A stretch of 64,000 nt of DNA from Pelomonas margarita (GTDB lineage Bacteria > Pseudomonadota > Gammaproteobacteria > Burkholderiales > Burkholderiaceae_C): NCBI RefSeq assembly GCF_043555875.1, contig NZ_JBIGHW010000010.1, positions 62,001-126,000 on the forward strand, read 5' to 3'. Below are positions 34,483 to 44,402 of this stretch, piece by piece (position 1 is the stretch's first letter; each line of letters starts with the position of its first letter). The position numbers and the translations under genes were made by a program. The notes under the pieces are model-generated. The model was not told the origin of the DNA. It worked only from the letters and a program-made list of their open reading frames with translations, and ran no database searches.

Positions 34483-36056
34483 AAGTCCTTGCTGCCACCC
34501 TGGCGCTTGCCGCCGCAGTCGCCCACGTCCACGTCCACGCCGACACCGGCACGCTCAACACCACAGCGCCTGGCGCCGTCATCCGCAAGGAGGTCTACGG
34601 CCAGTTCGTCGAGCACCTCGGCCGCGGCGTCTACGAGGGCATCTGGGTCGGCACCGACTCGCCCATCCCCAACACCCGCGGGATCCGCGACGACGTAGTC
34701 GCGGCGCTGCGTCGCATCAAGGTGCCGGTCGTGCGCTGGCCGGGCGGCTGCTTCGCCGACGACTACCACTGGCGCCATGGCGTCGGCCCGCAGCGCCAGC
34801 CCAGCATCAACTCCAGCTGGAGCAACGCCATCGAGCCGAACAGCTTCGGCACGCACGAGTTCATGGACTTCGTCGAGCAGATCGGCGCGGCGCCATATGT
34901 CGGTGTGAACATGGGCTCGGGCAGCGTCGAGGAAGGCCAGGCCTGGATGCAGTACATGACCGCACCAGCCAACACGGCACCAGGTGCCGAGCGCGCGCGC
35001 AACGGCCGCACCGAACCGTGGGCGCTGCCCTACGTGGGCGTGGGCAATGAAAGCTGGGGCTGCGGCGGGCACATGTACCCGGAGGAATACGCCCACCGCT
35101 ACCGGCAGTTCCAGGGCTACCTCAAGACCTACTCCGGCCCCAAGGCACTGAAGATCGCGACCGGCCCAGACACGGACGACTACGAGTGGACCGACACGGT
35201 GATGAAGCTGGCCACGCGCTTCCGCCCGAACGCCACGTCACCCATCCTCTACGCGCCGACCAAGCCGCTGCTGGACGGCCTGTCGCTGCACTTCTACACG
35301 CTGCCCAGCAACCGCTGGGGCGGCGTGCACCCGGCGCGCGGTTTCGGCGAGGCGGCGTGGATCTCGACGATGAAGCGCGCGCTGCTGATGGATGAACTCG
35401 TCAGCAAGCACAGCGCCATCATGGACACTTACGACCCGAAGAAGGAGGTCGCGCTGGTCGTCGATGAGTGGGGCACCTGGTACGACAAGGAGCCGGGCGG
35501 CCCCGACGGCCTGTGGCAGCAGAACACGCTGCGCGATGCGCTGGTGGCGGCCGTTACGCTGAACATCTTCCACGACCACGCCGAGCGCGTACGCATGGCC
35601 AACATCGCGCAGATGGTGAACGTGCTGCAAGCCATGATCCTGACGGACGGCCCGCGCATGATCGTCACGCCGACCTACCACGTGTTCGATCTCTACCAGG
35701 TCCACCAGGGTGCCCGCCGCCTGCCGCTCACCCTCGACGCAGCGCCCTACCGCTTCGGCGACATGGCCGTGCCGGGAGTCAGCGGCACCGCCAGTGTGGA
35801 CAGCAGCGGCCGCACGCACGTTTCGCTCGCCAATCTCGACGCCAGGCAGGCGCGCCGTGTGACGCTGCAGGTGCAGGGTGCCAAGCCCGGCCCCCTGCGC
35901 GGCCAGCTGCTGACCGCCCCGGCGATCGACAGCCACAACAGCTTCGAGACGCCGGCCGTCGTCGCACCGCGTGCGTTCACCGACGCCCGCTGGTCCGGCA
36001 ACACGCTGACCGTCGAGCTGCCGGCAAGGTCGGTCGTGACGCTGGCCCTGCATTGA
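34479..36056 (+). CDS. Alpha-L-arabinofuranosidase (GH51), with signal peptide
   Basis: A 525-residue retaining arabinofuranosidase. The acid/base Glu191 lies in VGVGNESWGCGGHM and the nucleophile Glu330 in VVDEWGTWY. RWPGGCFADDYHWRHGVGP is the typical GH51 barrel segment, and a C-terminal beta-sandwich follows (residues about 420-525). The N terminus (KVLAATLALAAAVAHVHVHA) is a signal peptide, unusual because many bacterial GH51 enzymes are cytosolic. ATGA overlap with the GH43 gene indicates translational coupling. Together the two could debranch arabinan or arabinoxylan outside the cytosol. Confidence 0.92.
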   Translation: MKVLAATLALAAAVAHVHVHADTGTLNTTAPGAVIRKEVYGQFVEHLGRGVYEGIWVGTDSPIPNTRGIRDDVVAALRRIKVPVVRWPGGCFADDYHWRHGVGPQRQPSINSSWSNAIEPNSFGTHEFMDFVEQIGAAPYVGVNMGSGSVEEGQAWMQYMTAPANTAPGAERARNGRTEPWALPYVGVGNESWGCGGHMYPEEYAHRYRQFQGYLKTYSGPKALKIATGPDTDDYEWTDTVMKLATRFRPNATSPILYAPTKPLLDGLSLHFYTLPSNRWGGVHPARGFGEAAWISTMKRALLMDELVSKHSAIMDTYDPKKEVALVVDEWGTWYDKEPGGPDGLWQQNTLRDALVAAVTLNIFHDHAERVRMANIAQMVNVLQAMILTDGPRMIVTPTYHVFDLYQVHQGARRLPLTLDAAPYRFGDMAVPGVSGTASVDSSGRTHVSLANLDARQARRVTLQVQGAKPGPLRGQLLTAPAIDSHNSFETPAVVAPRAFTDARWSGNTLTVELPARSVVTLALH

Positions 36057-36099
36057 ACGGCAGCACTCGCCAGACCCGCAGAGCCACAGGCCAGCGACC

Positions 36100-37107
36100 A
36101 TGAGCCGCCCACCCCACCACCGCGACGGCGGCTTCCAGAACAACCACGGCGACTTCGAGCCCAAGTCGCTAGCCGACGTGCTGCGCTGGCGCTGGCAGGC
36201 GGCCCGCCAGGGCCTTCCCCGGCCGCCGGCGGAGCCCATCCCCACGCAGCCGGCCGACCTGCCCTTCCTGCACACCAACCGCGGCCCGGCGCAGCAGCCG
36301 GCCGTCACCTGGATAGGCCACGCCACCGTGCTGGCCCAGCTGGGCGGGCTGAACCTGCTGACCGACCCCATCTTCTCCACGCGCGCGTCGCCGGTGTCCT
36401 TCGCCGGGCCCAGACGCGCACAGCCGCCGGGCGTGGCGCTGACCGAGCTGCCGCCCATCGACGCGGTGCTGGTGTCGCACAACCACTACGACCACCTGGA
36501 CCTGCCCTCCTGCCGCGCGCTGGCGGCGCAACCGGGCGGCGGCCCGCTGTTCGTCGTGCCGCTGGGGCTGGCCGACTGGTTCCGGCGGCGCGGCATCGCG
36601 CGCGTCGTGGAGCTGGACTGGTGGCAGCACACACCGCTGGACGGCGTGGAGATCACGCTGGTGCCCGCGCAGCACTGGTCGGCCCGCGGGCTCAACGACC
36701 GACTCAAGACACTGTGGGGCGGCTTTGCGGTTTTCGCGCCGGACTGCCAGCTGTTCTTCGCGGGTGACACCGGCTACTCACGCGACTTTGCTGACATCCG
36801 CGCGCGCTTCGCGCCCCGGCAACGCGACGGCGGCTTCGACATCGCCCTGCTGCCCATCGGCGCCTACGAACCGCGCTGGTTCATGGCGCCGCAGCATGTC
36901 AACGTGGAGGAGGCGCTCAACATCCACGCCGACCTGGGCGCGAAGCGCTCGCTGGGCGTGCACTGGGGCACCTTCGAGCTGACCGACGAATCGCTGGACG
37001 AGCCGCCGCGCCAGCTGCGCGCCCAGCGCGCCGCGCGCGGGCTGGACGAGGCCGCGTTCTTCACGCTTCCTATCGGCGGCACGCACCGCCTGCCGCCTCG
37101 CGGCTGA
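36100..37107 (+). CDS. MBL-fold metallo-hydrolase, NAPE-PLD/RomA-like
   Basis: A 335-residue metallo-beta-lactamase-fold hydrolase. WIGHATVLAQLGGLNLLTDPIFS and the metal motif SHNHYDHLD (His-x-His-x-Asp-His) match the N-acyl-phosphatidylethanolamine phospholipase D-like branch. Further ligands come from AQHWSARG, the Asp of FFAGDTGYS, and the His of GVHWGTFEL. No signal peptide is seen. Phosphodiesterase action on a lipid is the family expectation; the substrate is unknown. It starts 43 bases after the GH51 stop and may be read through from it, though no functional link is apparent. Confidence 0.88.
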   Translation: MSRPPHHRDGGFQNNHGDFEPKSLADVLRWRWQAARQGLPRPPAEPIPTQPADLPFLHTNRGPAQQPAVTWIGHATVLAQLGGLNLLTDPIFSTRASPVSFAGPRRAQPPGVALTELPPIDAVLVSHNHYDHLDLPSCRALAAQPGGGPLFVVPLGLADWFRRRGIARVVELDWWQHTPLDGVEITLVPAQHWSARGLNDRLKTLWGGFAVFAPDCQLFFAGDTGYSRDFADIRARFAPRQRDGGFDIALLPIGAYEPRWFMAPQHVNVEEALNIHADLGAKRSLGVHWGTFELTDESLDEPPRQLRAQRAARGLDEAAFFTLPIGGTHRLPPRG

Positions 37108-37124
37108 GCCCTGCCGAGGGCGAC

Positions 37125-37766
37125 TCAGTGCGCGTGGGCTGGCGCTGCTTCGCGAAGCTCCTGGCGCGCCCGGCGCAGCACGTCACGCGAGGAATGCAGC
37201 GCCAGCCCCGCCATCGCCACGGCCACCAGCAGGTCCGGCCAGGCCTGGCCCGTCAGCGCCACGCCGCCAGCTGCGGCCACCACGGCCACATTGCCCAGCG
37301 CGTCGTTGCGGCTGCACAGCCACACAGCGCGCATGTTGGCGTCGCCTTCGCGGAAGGCGTAGAGCATCAGCGCCACGCCCACGTTGGCCGCCAGCGCCAG
37401 CGCACCGACGATACCCATGGTAGCCGCCTCCGGCGCTGTGCCCGCCCAGGCTGACCAGGCCGCGTGGGCCAACACGCCCAGCCCGAACACCGCCATGGTC
37501 ACACCCTTGAGCCAGGCCAACCGCGCCCGCCACAGCAGGCCGGCCGACAACACAGCCAGCGACGCACCATAGTTGGCGGCATCACCGATGAAGTCCACTG
37601 CGTCGGCCCACAGCGACAGCGAGCCCGCGCGCCAGCCCGAGGCCACCTCGATGACCGCCATCGCGGCGTTGATCAGCAGCGCCGCCCACAGCACGCGCCG
37701 GTAGCGCGGCGAATCGGCAGCTGGGCTGCTGCTGCAGTGGTCATGGTCATGGCAGGCGTGGCTCAT
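37125..37766 (-). CDS. Cation diffusion facilitator-type metal efflux transporter (short)
   Basis: A 213-residue inner-membrane protein with about six hydrophobic segments and a His/Cys-rich N terminus (MSHACHDHDHC). The second membrane segment carries ADAVDFIGDAANYG, the paired aspartates of the CDF metal site. The corresponding fifth-segment site reads CSRNDALGN, without the usual His. There is no C-terminal cytoplasmic dimerisation domain, so it is shorter than YiiP or CzcD. The start is taken at ATG 37764-37766; another ATG lies 12 bases upstream. A MerR-type promoter with a 19-bp spacer precedes it, and the divergent regulator is CadR/PbrR-like, so efflux of Cd, Pb or Zn is likely. Confidence 0.85.
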   Translation of the reverse strand: MSHACHDHDHCSSSPAADSPRYRRVLWAALLINAAMAVIEVASGWRAGSLSLWADAVDFIGDAANYGASLAVLSAGLLWRARLAWLKGVTMAVFGLGVLAHAAWSAWAGTAPEAATMGIVGALALAANVGVALMLYAFREGDANMRAVWLCSRNDALGNVAVVAAAGGVALTGQAWPDLLVAVAMAGLALHSSRDVLRRARQELREAAPAHAH

Positions 37767-37799
37767 GGGGATGCGCAATGGCTGGTGAACGATGTCGCC

Positions 37800-37830
37800 A
37801 TTGCAAACCCTGGAGCCACCCCAGAGTCAA
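37800..37830 (-). promoter_or_regulatory. MerR-type promoter and operator for the metal transporter gene
   Basis: On the minus strand a -35 TTGACT (37825-37830) and a -10 TGCAAT (37800-37805) are separated by 19 bases, the over-long spacer characteristic of MerR-activated promoters. The spacer holds an interrupted palindrome: ACTCTGG and CCAGGGT with 7 bases between (37807-37827). It closely resembles known CadR/PbrR/ZntR operators. Confidence 0.85.
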
Positions 37831-37856
37831 GCGGGATGACGCGCCACAATCGCCGC

Positions 37857-38282
37857 ATGCGCATCGGCGAACTCGCCCGGCTGACGGGCACGGCCATCGA
37901 CACCATCCGCCACTACGAGCGCGAGGGCCTGCTGGACACGCCCCCGCGCACCGACGCGGGCTACCGCATCTACAGCGCGGCGGACGCCGAGCGCCTGCAC
38001 TTCATCCGCCGCTGCCGGTCGCTGGACATGAACCTGGCAGAGGTGCGCACGCTGCTGGCGTTGCAGGCCGGCGGCCACTGCGCCGAGACCAGCGCGCTGC
38101 TGGAGGCGCACATCGATCATGTCAGCGCGCGCATCACGGCACTGCAGGAACTGGAGCGGGAGTTGCGCTCGCTGCGTGCCCGCTGCACCGGCACCGAGGG
38201 CGCCTGCGCCATCCTCGAAGGCCTGGCGCAGCCGGGCGCCGAACTGCCGGCAAAAAACCACATCGGCCACAGCCACTCGTGA
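37857..38282 (+). CDS. cadR: Cd(II)/Pb(II)-responsive MerR family regulator
   Basis: A 141-residue regulator (MRIGELARLTGTAIDTIRHYEREGLL) with the standard MerR winged helix. ATG 37836 would add 7 residues (MTRHNRR). Metal-sensing cysteines sit as in CadR/PbrR: one in GGHCAET and a pair in ARCTGTEGACAIL, joined by a long dimerisation helix. The C terminus HIGHSHS is histidine-rich, which in CadR can bind extra metal. It diverges from the CDF transporter and most likely bends the 19-bp spacer of that promoter when metal is bound. Followed at once by an intrinsic terminator. Confidence 0.9.
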   Translation: MRIGELARLTGTAIDTIRHYEREGLLDTPPRTDAGYRIYSAADAERLHFIRRCRSLDMNLAEVRTLLALQAGGHCAETSALLEAHIDHVSARITALQELERELRSLRARCTGTEGACAILEGLAQPGAELPAKNHIGHSHS

Positions 38283-38283
38283 A

Positions 38284-38306
38284 AAAGCCGGCTCAAGGCC
38301 GGCTTT
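38284..38306. terminator. Intrinsic terminator between cadR and pyk
   Basis: AAAGCCGGC (38284-38292) pairs with GCCGGCTTT (38298-38306), with a 5-base loop directly after the cadR stop. It is flanked by an A run and a short T run. It can act on cadR and on convergent pyk, whose stop is 20 bases away. Confidence 0.85.
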
Positions 38307-38325
38307 CAATCGCGTCCAGCTGGGC

Positions 38326-39756
38326 TCAACCCACTCGGCAGACCTTCAGCATGTTCGTGCCGCCCGGGTAGCCCATCGGCTCGCCGCACGTGATGGCGTA
38401 GGTGTCGCCGGGCATCAGCACGCCGCGCTCCACGAGGATCTTCTCGGCGGCAGCCAGGGCCTCGTCGCGATCGTCGAAGTCGGGCATCAGCAGCGGCGTC
38501 ACGTTGCGGTACAGCGCCATGCGGCGCTGGCTGACGACCTTGCTGGTGAGGCCGAAGATGGGCACGTTGATGCGGTGGCGGCTCATCCACAGCGCGGTGG
38601 AGCCGGACTCGGTCAGCGCCAGGATGGCCTTGCAACCCAGGTGATGCGCCGTGAACAGCGCGCCCATCGCGATGGACTGGTCGATGCGGCCGAACTGGCG
38701 ACCGGCGAAGTCGGTGTCCAGCGTGACGAACTCGGCACGCTCTGCTTCCAGCGCGATGGCGGCCATCTGCTCGACGGTCTCGATGGGGAACTTGCCGGCG
38801 GCCGTCTCGGCCGACAGCATGACGGCGTCGGTGCCGTCCAGCACCGCGTTGGCCACGTCGGACACCTCGGCGCGCGTGGGCACCGGGTTCACGATCATGG
38901 ACTCCATCATCTGCGTGGCAGTGATGGACACCTTGTCCAGCTCGCGGGCCATCTTGATCATGCGCTTCTGCAGCGCCGGCACGGCGGCGTTGCCCACTTC
39001 CACGGCCAGGTCGCCGCGGGCGACCATGATGCCGTCGGAGGCCTTCAGGATGGCTTCGAGGTGGGGAATGGCCTCGTAGCGCTCGATCTTGGCGATCATG
39101 GCTGGCTTGTGGCGATAGGGCTCACCGGCCACGTTGGCCAGCTGGCGCGCCATTTCCATGTCGGTCGCGTTCTTCGGAAAGCTGACGGCCAGGTACTCGC
39201 ATTGGAAGGACATCGCGGTCTTGATGTCCTCCATGTCCTTGCCGGTCAGCGCCGGGGCCGTCAGGCCGCCGCCCTGCTTGTTGATGCCCTTGTTGTTGGA
39301 CAGCTCGCCGCCCAGCTTGACGGTGGTGTGCACCTGCGCGCCGCGCACGTGGTCGACCGTCAGCACCAGCAGGCCGTCGTTCAGCAGCAGCGTGTCGCCG
39401 GGCTTCACGTCACGCGGCAATTCCTTGTAGTCCAGGCTGGCGATGTCCTGATTGCCAAGCTCCGTGCGGTCGGCATCGAGCACGAACTTGTTGCCGGGGA
39501 TCAGCTCGATCTTGCCGCCTTCGAATTTGCCGACGCGGATCTTTGGGCCCTGCAGGTCGGCCATGATGGCCACCGACTTGCCGACGCGCGCCGCCGCCTC
39601 GCGCACCATGGTCGCGCGGTCGATGTGGTCCTGGGCCTTGCCGTGCGAGAAGTTCAGGCGCACGACGTCGACGCCGGCGCGGATCATCTGCTCCAGCACC
39701 TCCGGCGTGTTGGAAGCGGGGCCGAGGGTGGCGACGATCTTGGTGGCGCGGGTCAT
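38326..39756 (-). CDS. pyk: Pyruvate kinase
   Basis: Converts phosphoenolpyruvate and ADP to pyruvate and ATP, final step of glycolysis. It has 476 residues from ATG 39754-39756 (MTRATKIVATLGPAS). Conserved segments: VVRLNFSHG (active-site Arg and Asn), the DLQGPKIRVG loop into the B domain, the MIAKIER signature with catalytic Lys, MVARGDLAVEVG, and TATQMMESMI. The C-terminal domain ends in GTNMLKVCRVG. Alone in its transcription unit, with 85 bases to the upstream GNAT gene. The open frame upstream of the start is not conserved. Confidence 0.96.
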   Translation of the reverse strand: MTRATKIVATLGPASNTPEVLEQMIRAGVDVVRLNFSHGKAQDHIDRATMVREAAARVGKSVAIMADLQGPKIRVGKFEGGKIELIPGNKFVLDADRTELGNQDIASLDYKELPRDVKPGDTLLLNDGLLVLTVDHVRGAQVHTTVKLGGELSNNKGINKQGGGLTAPALTGKDMEDIKTAMSFQCEYLAVSFPKNATDMEMARQLANVAGEPYRHKPAMIAKIERYEAIPHLEAILKASDGIMVARGDLAVEVGNAAVPALQKRMIKMARELDKVSITATQMMESMIVNPVPTRAEVSDVANAVLDGTDAVMLSAETAAGKFPIETVEQMAAIALEAERAEFVTLDTDFAGRQFGRIDQSIAMGALFTAHHLGCKAILALTESGSTALWMSRHRINVPIFGLTSKVVSQRRMALYRNVTPLLMPDFDDRDEALAAAEKILVERGVLMPGDTYAITCGEPMGYPGGTNMLKVCRVG

Positions 39757-39841
39757 GGCTTGTCTCAACTTGTCAGGGGGGCGCGGAATTATGGGCCGCG
39801 AGGCTCGCGGGAAGTTTCGCCGCGTTTCGGTGCAGAACGGG

Positions 39842-40321
39842 CTACAGCTGCTTTTCCAGAAAGGCGCTGAGCGGGTCGGGCGCGTAGCTATCAAAGGGCC
39901 CGCAGGCCACATAGCCCAGCCGCTCGTACAGCGCCAGCGCCTCGGGCTGGTAGATACCCGTTTCCAGCCGCGCCAGCCGCACGCCCCGCGCCAGCAGCTC
40001 GGCTTCTAACCGCGCCATCAGCCGGCGCGCAAGGCTGCGGCAGCGCTCGCTGTCCAGCACGAACAGGCGCTTGATCTCCCCATACGCCGGCCCCTCGCAC
40101 GCCGCGACATGCTTGACGCCACCGCAAGCCAGCAGCTGCTCGCCGCGCCAGATGCCGAAGAAGCTGCCGCCCGGCGGACGCAGCCCGGCCGGCGGCTCGA
40201 AGTGGTTGCTCTCGCTGGGGTAGAGCGCGTTCATCAAGTCCTCGGAACGCGCCATCAGCGCCTGGGCCTGGGGGTGGCCCGGGTCGAGGGCTTCGAGCCG
40301 CAGGGCGGGGTCATCGATCAT
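39842..40321 (-). CDS. GNAT family N-acetyltransferase
   Basis: A 159-residue acetyl-CoA-dependent transferase. The central strand AYGEIKRLFVL is followed by the acetyl-CoA loop region SERCRSLARRLMARLEAEL (R/Q-x-x-G/A pattern partly altered to CRSLAR). The C-terminal IYQPEALALYERLGYVACGPF is typical of this fold. The closest resemblance is to small GNAT proteins annotated without known substrate. It begins 16 bases after the XRE-cupin regulator stop, so the two are probably one operon. Confidence 0.85.
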   Translation of the reverse strand: MIDDPALRLEALDPGHPQAQALMARSEDLMNALYPSESNHFEPPAGLRPPGGSFFGIWRGEQLLACGGVKHVAACEGPAYGEIKRLFVLDSERCRSLARRLMARLEAELLARGVRLARLETGIYQPEALALYERLGYVACGPFDSYAPDPLSAFLEKQL

Positions 40322-40337
40322 GGTCTTGCGCGTTTGG

Positions 40338-40931
40338 TTACAGCGTGGGCACCGTCATCGCGAGCAGATAGCGCGCGGGCCGGTCCCCGGGGTTGGCAAA
40401 GATGCTGCGCCCCTGGCAGCGAAAACTCAGCGAATCTCCGGGCGCGAGCACGAAGGGCTGGCCCTGCAGCGTCAGCCGCACCTGGCCGTCCAGCAGACAC
40501 AGGTGGTGCTCCAGCCGCGCCACGGGCGGCTCGTCGTAGACCAGCTCGGCCCCGGGCGCGAGCACCGCCTCGATGACTTCGGTCGCAAAGCCGGCCAGCG
40601 GCGGGCAGCGCATGCGGCGCTCGAAGCCGCTGTGCTGGTCGTGCCAGCGCGGCTGGTCGCATGCGCGCAGCAGGCGCACGGGCAGCGCCTCGGCCTCGGC
40701 CAGCAGTCGGCTCAACGGGAGCCCATGCGCACGCGCCAGCCGCGACAGCAGCGTCGCGGTGGGGCTGGTCTCGCCCCGCTCCAGCCGCGACAGCGTCGCC
40801 CGGCTGACGCCGCTGCGCGTGGCCAGCTCGTCCAGCGACCAGCCTGCGGCCATGCGCAGCGCCGCCAGCCGCTCGGCCAACTGGCGCTCGAAGTGGTCTT
40901 CCTCGCTCACATCAGAGAAATTTTCTCCCAT
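40338..40931 (-). CDS. XRE-cupin transcriptional regulator
   Basis: A 197-residue protein with an N-terminal Cro/CI helix-turn-helix (residues about 15-75, LAALRMAAGWSLDELATRSG and SRATLSRLERGETSPT). Its C-terminal cupin domain (about 110-190, LEHHLCLLDGQVRLTLQGQ and LAPGDSLSFRC) probably senses a small ligand. This architecture is common in regulators of amine and amino-acid metabolism or export. The start codon lies only 20 bases from the divergent EamA gene. Operator-like repeats run through codons 2-6, so autoregulation by binding over its own start is likely. Confidence 0.88.
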   Translation of the reverse strand: MGENFSDVSEEDHFERQLAERLAALRMAAGWSLDELATRSGVSRATLSRLERGETSPTATLLSRLARAHGLPLSRLLAEAEALPVRLLRACDQPRWHDQHSGFERRMRCPPLAGFATEVIEAVLAPGAELVYDEPPVARLEHHLCLLDGQVRLTLQGQPFVLAPGDSLSFRCQGRSIFANPGDRPARYLLAMTVPTL

Positions 40932-40938
40932 ATGAGAA
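40915..40938. promoter_or_regulatory. Operator-like triple repeat over the XRE start codon
   Basis: Three alternating half-sites occur within 24 bases: GAGAA (40915-40919), TTCTC (40923-40927) and GAGAA (40934-40938), with spacings of 3 and 6 bases. They cover the first codons and start of the XRE-cupin gene and the space before eamA, so a bound regulator would block both genes. Confidence 0.5.
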
Positions 40939-40951
40939 GATGCTAGCCGAA

Positions 40952-41869
40952 ATGACCGACCGCCAGACCACTCCCCTCATGGCCGCCCTGGCCGTCGTGC
41001 TGGTCTGGGGCCTGAACTTCCCGCTGTCCAAGGCCTTGTTCAACCAGGTCGGGCCTGCGGGTTTCCTGGGCCTGCGCTATCTGCTGGTGCCACTGTGCGC
41101 CGTGGCCTTGCTGTGCTGGCGCTTCGGGCGGCACTGGCCACGCCTGGATCGTGGCGAGGTGTGGCCGCTGGTGCGCCTGACGCTGGTGGGCCAGGGCCTG
41201 CACCTGATGCTGTCCAACTACGGCATGCAGGGCTCCACCGCCTTCAGCGCCAGCGTGCTGCTGGCCTGCGGGCCGGTGTTCACCTTGCTGATCCTGCGCT
41301 TGAGTGGCGTGGAGCGGCTGTCACGCGGCCAAGTCGCAGGCGTTGCCGCCGCGGCGGCAGGCGCGCTGCTGTTCATGGCCGACAAGCTGCTGGCCGCCGA
41401 CTGGCAGGCTGGCCTGGGCGATCTGATGCTGCTGGCCGCCGCCGCGCTGTTCAGCTACTACACCGTGGCCAGCAAGCCGCTGATCCAGCACCACGGCGGT
41501 GTCACCGTGCTGGCCTATGGCAGCCTGGTCTGCACGCTGCCCATGCTGGCCTGGTGCGCGCCGGCCCTGCTCGCCATGGACTGGGCCGGCCAGCCCACCT
41601 GGGTGTGGAGCGGCGTCGTCTGGCAGGTGACCGGCGGCGGCTTCATCGGCTGGCTGGCCTGGGGCTGGGCCAACGAGCGACGCGGTGTGGCACGCACGGC
41701 GCCGCTGATCTACCTGATGCCGCTTGTGGCCGGCCTGGCCGCGTGGCTGCTGGGCGGCGAGCAGTTCAGCGCCCACAAATTGCTGGGCGCCGGTGTCATC
41801 CTGGCCGGCGTCGCGCTGGCGCAGTTCAGCCCGGGGAACCCAGCCCCTCGCCCAGCCTCGCGTCGCTGA
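40952..41869 (+). CDS. EamA family (DMT) exporter
   Basis: A 305-residue inner-membrane protein with about ten hydrophobic segments in two EamA repeats (VLVWGLNFPLSK at the start; ALFSYYTVASKPLIQHHGG beginning the second). This drug/metabolite transporter family exports amino acids, polyamines or small metabolites. ATG 40952 gives MTDRQTTPLMAAL; ATG 40940 is possible but leaves no room for a ribosome-binding site. The last ten or so codons (NPAPRPASRR) are encoded by the dispersed repeat that starts at 41843. Likely controlled by the divergent XRE-cupin regulator. Confidence 0.88.
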   Translation: MTDRQTTPLMAALAVVLVWGLNFPLSKALFNQVGPAGFLGLRYLLVPLCAVALLCWRFGRHWPRLDRGEVWPLVRLTLVGQGLHLMLSNYGMQGSTAFSASVLLACGPVFTLLILRLSGVERLSRGQVAGVAAAAAGALLFMADKLLAADWQAGLGDLMLLAAAALFSYYTVASKPLIQHHGGVTVLAYGSLVCTLPMLAWCAPALLAMDWAGQPTWVWSGVVWQVTGGGFIGWLAWGWANERRGVARTAPLIYLMPLVAGLAAWLLGGEQFSAHKLLGAGVILAGVALAQFSPGNPAPRPASRR

Positions 41870-41980
41870 ACGCGAGCGAGGTCGGTCGGTCCCCCGGGGG
41901 GACGGCGAAGCTCGCAGCATCGAGCCGCGAGCACATCGCCAACGCGGGCCGGCTTGGGAGCGGCCCGGCGCTCGGCCCGC
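41843..41980 (-). repeat. Dispersed intergenic repeat, copy 3 (inverted)
   Basis: Read on the minus strand it has the same blocks as copy 1 in the same order: the GCGGGCCGAGCGCCGGGCCG block (41944-41980, one extra base), the TCCCCC/GGGGGACCGACC block (41884-41902), and GGCTGGGCGAGGGGC (41843-41857). As with copy 1, the GAGGGGC end faces the 3' end of the adjoining gene, here reaching into the last codons of eamA. Confidence 0.8.
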
Positions 41981-41998
41981 ACAAAACCGCAATGACGG

Positions 41999-44326
<2,328 letters not shown>

Positions 44327-44402
44327 GGCGGTCGGTCTCGCAGAGGGAACCCACGAGATTACGCCGCGTTTCAGCCCGGCTTGATGCCGGTTTCTTGGCA
44401 AT

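Noticed and set aside
37108..37124. Possible terminator between the MBL-fold gene and the metal transporter gene
   Set aside because: A short GCCCT/AGGGC stem exists, but it is too short and lacks a T tract to call.
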